From positions 1 through 15,896 of the forward strand of contig CAJWER010000045.1 in NCBI GenBank assembly GCA_913030785.1: a stretch of DNA of 15,896 nt, read 5' to 3'. The position numbers were made by a program, and so were the translations under genes. The notes below the pieces were generated by a model, which did not search any database, was not told the DNA's origin, and worked only from the letters and a program-made list of their open reading frames with translations. The stretch comes from an uncultured Chloroflexota bacterium. Its GTDB lineage: Bacteria > Chloroflexota > Dehalococcoidia > Lucifugimonadales > CAJWER01. Positions within the stretch are counted from its first letter, which is position 1, and every line of letters starts with the position of its first letter. Shown piece by piece: positions 14,309 through 15,896 of the stretch.

Positions 14309-15046
14309 ATGGCGGAACCGAAGTGGGGAATGGTCATCGACGTCGACAAGTGCACCGGGTGCCAGGCGTGCGTTGTGGCGTGCCAGTCCGAGAACAACGT
14401 CCCCATTAACACTGAGGATATGTTCAACCAGCGGCGTGCCATCCAGTGGATACGCGTTGAGCGCTACTGGGAGGGCGAATTTCCTGACGTCAAGGCGCGG
14501 TTCATACCGATCCTATGTCAGCACTGTGGCGACGCCCCGTGCGAGCCTGTCTGCCCGGTCTTTGCTACGTATCACAATCCCGAGGGACTCAACGTACAGG
14601 TATACAACCGCTGCATTGGGACCCGGTTCTGCGCCAACAACTGTCCGTACCAGGTGCGATTCTTCAACTTCTGGGAGCCGGAGTGGCCTGAGAGCCTGAC
14701 CAACCAACTGAATCCGGACGTCACGGTTCGAAGTCGTGGCATCATGGAGAAGTGCACCTTCTGTGTACAGCGCATTCGCCGGACAACCCGCGAGGCCCGA
14801 CGAGATGGGCGCGAGGTTGAAGATGGTAATCGTGAGTTGAATCCCGCATGTGTCAATTCCTGCCCAACCGACGCGCTTCTATTCGGCGATCTCAACGATG
14901 CCGACAGCAAAGTTGCTAAGAAGCGAGAGCATGAGATGGGCGAGCACGGTCGAGGCTATAGGATGTTTGAGGATCTGGGCACCGAGCCGAACGTGCTCTA
15001 TCTGAAGAAGGTCGATAAGGACGCCAAGGAAGTCGCGCATGCATAA
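14309..15046 (+). CDS. actB2: Four-cluster ferredoxin-type iron-sulfur subunit, ActB2-like
   Basis: This 245-residue electron-transfer subunit resembles PsrB/NrfC/HybA-type proteins. Cys groups are C15-C18-C21-C25, C70-C73-C78-C82, C102-T105-C108-C112 and C149-C152 with C181-C185. In the third group the second Cys is Thr105 (CIGTRFC), as expected for a [3Fe-4S] cluster. This gives three [4Fe-4S] and one [3Fe-4S], the cluster set reported for ActB of ACIII. It has no Tat signal of its own and would be exported as a complex with B1 or bind at the membrane surface. AGGAGA lies about nine bases before the ATG. It overlaps the NrfD-like gene by eight bases, so the two are probably translated together. 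Confidence 0.88.
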   Translation: MAEPKWGMVIDVDKCTGCQACVVACQSENNVPINTEDMFNQRRAIQWIRVERYWEGEFPDVKARFIPILCQHCGDAPCEPVCPVFATYHNPEGLNVQVYNRCIGTRFCANNCPYQVRFFNFWEPEWPESLTNQLNPDVTVRSRGIMEKCTFCVQRIRRTTREARRDGREVEDGNRELNPACVNSCPTDALLFGDLNDADSKVAKKREHEMGEHGRGYRMFEDLGTEPNVLYLKKVDKDAKEVAHA

Positions 15047-15896
15047 CGGGTTCGACAATGGTCACGCGACCGTGGCCACTCCGGCAGGAGTGACCCACGA
15101 TCTGCTCGACCGTCATCGGACATACGGAAGTAAGTTCCGATGGACCGCGGTGATTCTGGGCATTTTGTTCATCCTGGGCATCATCGGGTTCGTTATTCGT
15201 ATACAGAATGGCGTAAGCGACCCGTCAGTCTGGGGCTACTACGCCGCATTGTTTGCCTTCATCCTGGCCGCCGCACAGGCGGCGCCGTTGGTGGCTATCG
15301 CACCAAGGATCGCGAAGGCACACTGGCGACGACCGGTGACGCGAGCCGCGGAGCTATTCGCTGTCGTGGGCATTTTCAACCTGATACTTTTCATTCCGCT
15401 GATCTGGGTTCTGCCTGGTCTTGACGACGGTCGCCGCAGCCTGTGGTTTTTTGGAGAGTTGGATGTACCTGCCCACTTCCCGCAGTTCTTGACGACCTTG
15501 GCGCTGATATCTTTGACCGTTCTTGGCGTGGCGCTCTTGTGGATGTCTGCGCTTCCAGATCTGGCGGCGCTAAGGGATAGCTCTACTGGTAGTCGCCAGC
15601 GCTGGTACGTCCGTCTGGCCCGTGGTTGGCAGGGCACGTCGGCTCAGTGGAATATGCAGTACCACCGCGTGGGGATTCTGGGCGCTTTCTATTTCATAAC
15701 CATGGTCTTCGTTCACTTCATGATCAGCGTCGACTTCCTAATGGCCCTGGTGCCTGGTTGGATAGACGCGCTGCTCCCGATCACCCAGACCCACAATGCC
15801 ATGCAGGCGGGAGTGGCAACGGTGATCATAGCGATGTTCCTGTTGCGGAAATTCGGCGGATATCAGGACTACATCGGCCTTGATCATTTTTGGGCG
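15039..15896 (+). CDS. actC: NrfD/PsrC-family membrane subunit, ActC-like, C-terminus off right edge
   Basis: 286 codons are visible from the ATG at 15039, and the frame is open at the window end. The start overlaps the last eight bases of the ferredoxin gene, with AAGGAAG six bases upstream. Hydrophobic helices lie at about 35-54, 66-89, 104-125, 151-171, 211-233 and 252-270. That is six of the roughly ten expected for ActC-type proteins of 450-500 residues. The long cytoplasmic/periplasmic loop at 175-205 and the WNMQYHRVG segment (204-212) fit the NrfD fold. The subunit would bind menaquinol and hand electrons to the iron-sulfur subunit. Its position directly after ActA, B1 and B2 is the ACIII gene order. 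ActD-F would be expected to the right of the window. Confidence 0.85.
   Translation, partial: MHNGFDNGHATVATPAGVTHDLLDRHRTYGSKFRWTAVILGILFILGIIGFVIRIQNGVSDPSVWGYYAALFAFILAAAQAAPLVAIAPRIAKAHWRRPVTRAAELFAVVGIFNLILFIPLIWVLPGLDDGRRSLWFFGELDVPAHFPQFLTTLALISLTVLGVALLWMSALPDLAALRDSSTGSRQRWYVRLARGWQGTSAQWNMQYHRVGILGAFYFITMVFVHFMISVDFLMALVPGWIDALLPITQTHNAMQAGVATVIIAMFLLRKFGGYQDYIGLDHFWA

Overview
The window is GC-rich bacterial DNA carrying about 14 protein-coding genes, one broken gene and several intergenic repeats. Three things suggest a Chloroflexota-type organism, perhaps SAR202/Dehalococcoidia-like: an Alternative Complex III (ACIII) type gene set; a catabolic stretch with two fumarylacetoacetate-hydrolase (FAH) paralogues, a sulfatase-fold enzyme, an Asp-box (BNR) protein and a beta-hydroxyacid dehydrogenase; and the use of GTG and TTG starts. 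This assignment is inference from gene content. No rRNA, tRNA or phylogenetic marker is present.

Region 1 (1-3509, minus strand) is a tightly packed four-gene ABC transporter operon in the order ATPase, ABC-2 permease, ATPase, ABC-2 permease. The genes are joined by two ATGA overlaps and one stop/start abutment. The last permease runs off the left edge. The first gene lacks a Shine-Dalgarno sequence and has a -10-like TATACT seven bases before its ATG, so it may be leaderless.

Region 2 (3510-6732, plus strand) holds a sulfatase-fold hydrolase with Thr at the usual formylglycine-Cys position, then an Asp-box/sialidase-like protein. Neither has a signal peptide. The non-coding DNA around them carries four copies of a short GC-rich repeat (core GTGCTGCGCACGCT) and a nested inverted repeat. 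Two hairpins, one a perfect 30-bp palindrome followed by a T-run, close the region.

Region 3 (6736-10519, minus strand) holds two FAH-family genes behind a good sigma70-like promoter. Next comes a toxin-antitoxin pair whose PIN-domain toxin is interrupted by an in-frame TAG, then a 3-hydroxyisobutyrate-dehydrogenase-like gene.

Region 4 (10830-15896, plus strand) is an electron-transfer operon. It encodes a small two-helix membrane protein, a membrane-anchored pentaheme cytochrome c (ActA-like), a Tat-exported molybdopterin-oxidoreductase-fold protein (ActB1-like) and a four-cluster ferredoxin subunit with one [3Fe-4S]-type site (ActB2-like). An NrfD/PsrC-type quinol-binding membrane subunit (ActC-like) is cut by the right edge. 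Together they look like the start of an ACIII quinol:cytochrome c (or high-potential acceptor) oxidoreductase. Unlike in Chloroflexus as I recall it, ActB is encoded by two separate genes here. The unusual points are the inserted linker in ActA, the loss of the third Cys in the B1 cluster motif, the hairpin-rich leader before B2 and the extra small membrane protein at the front.
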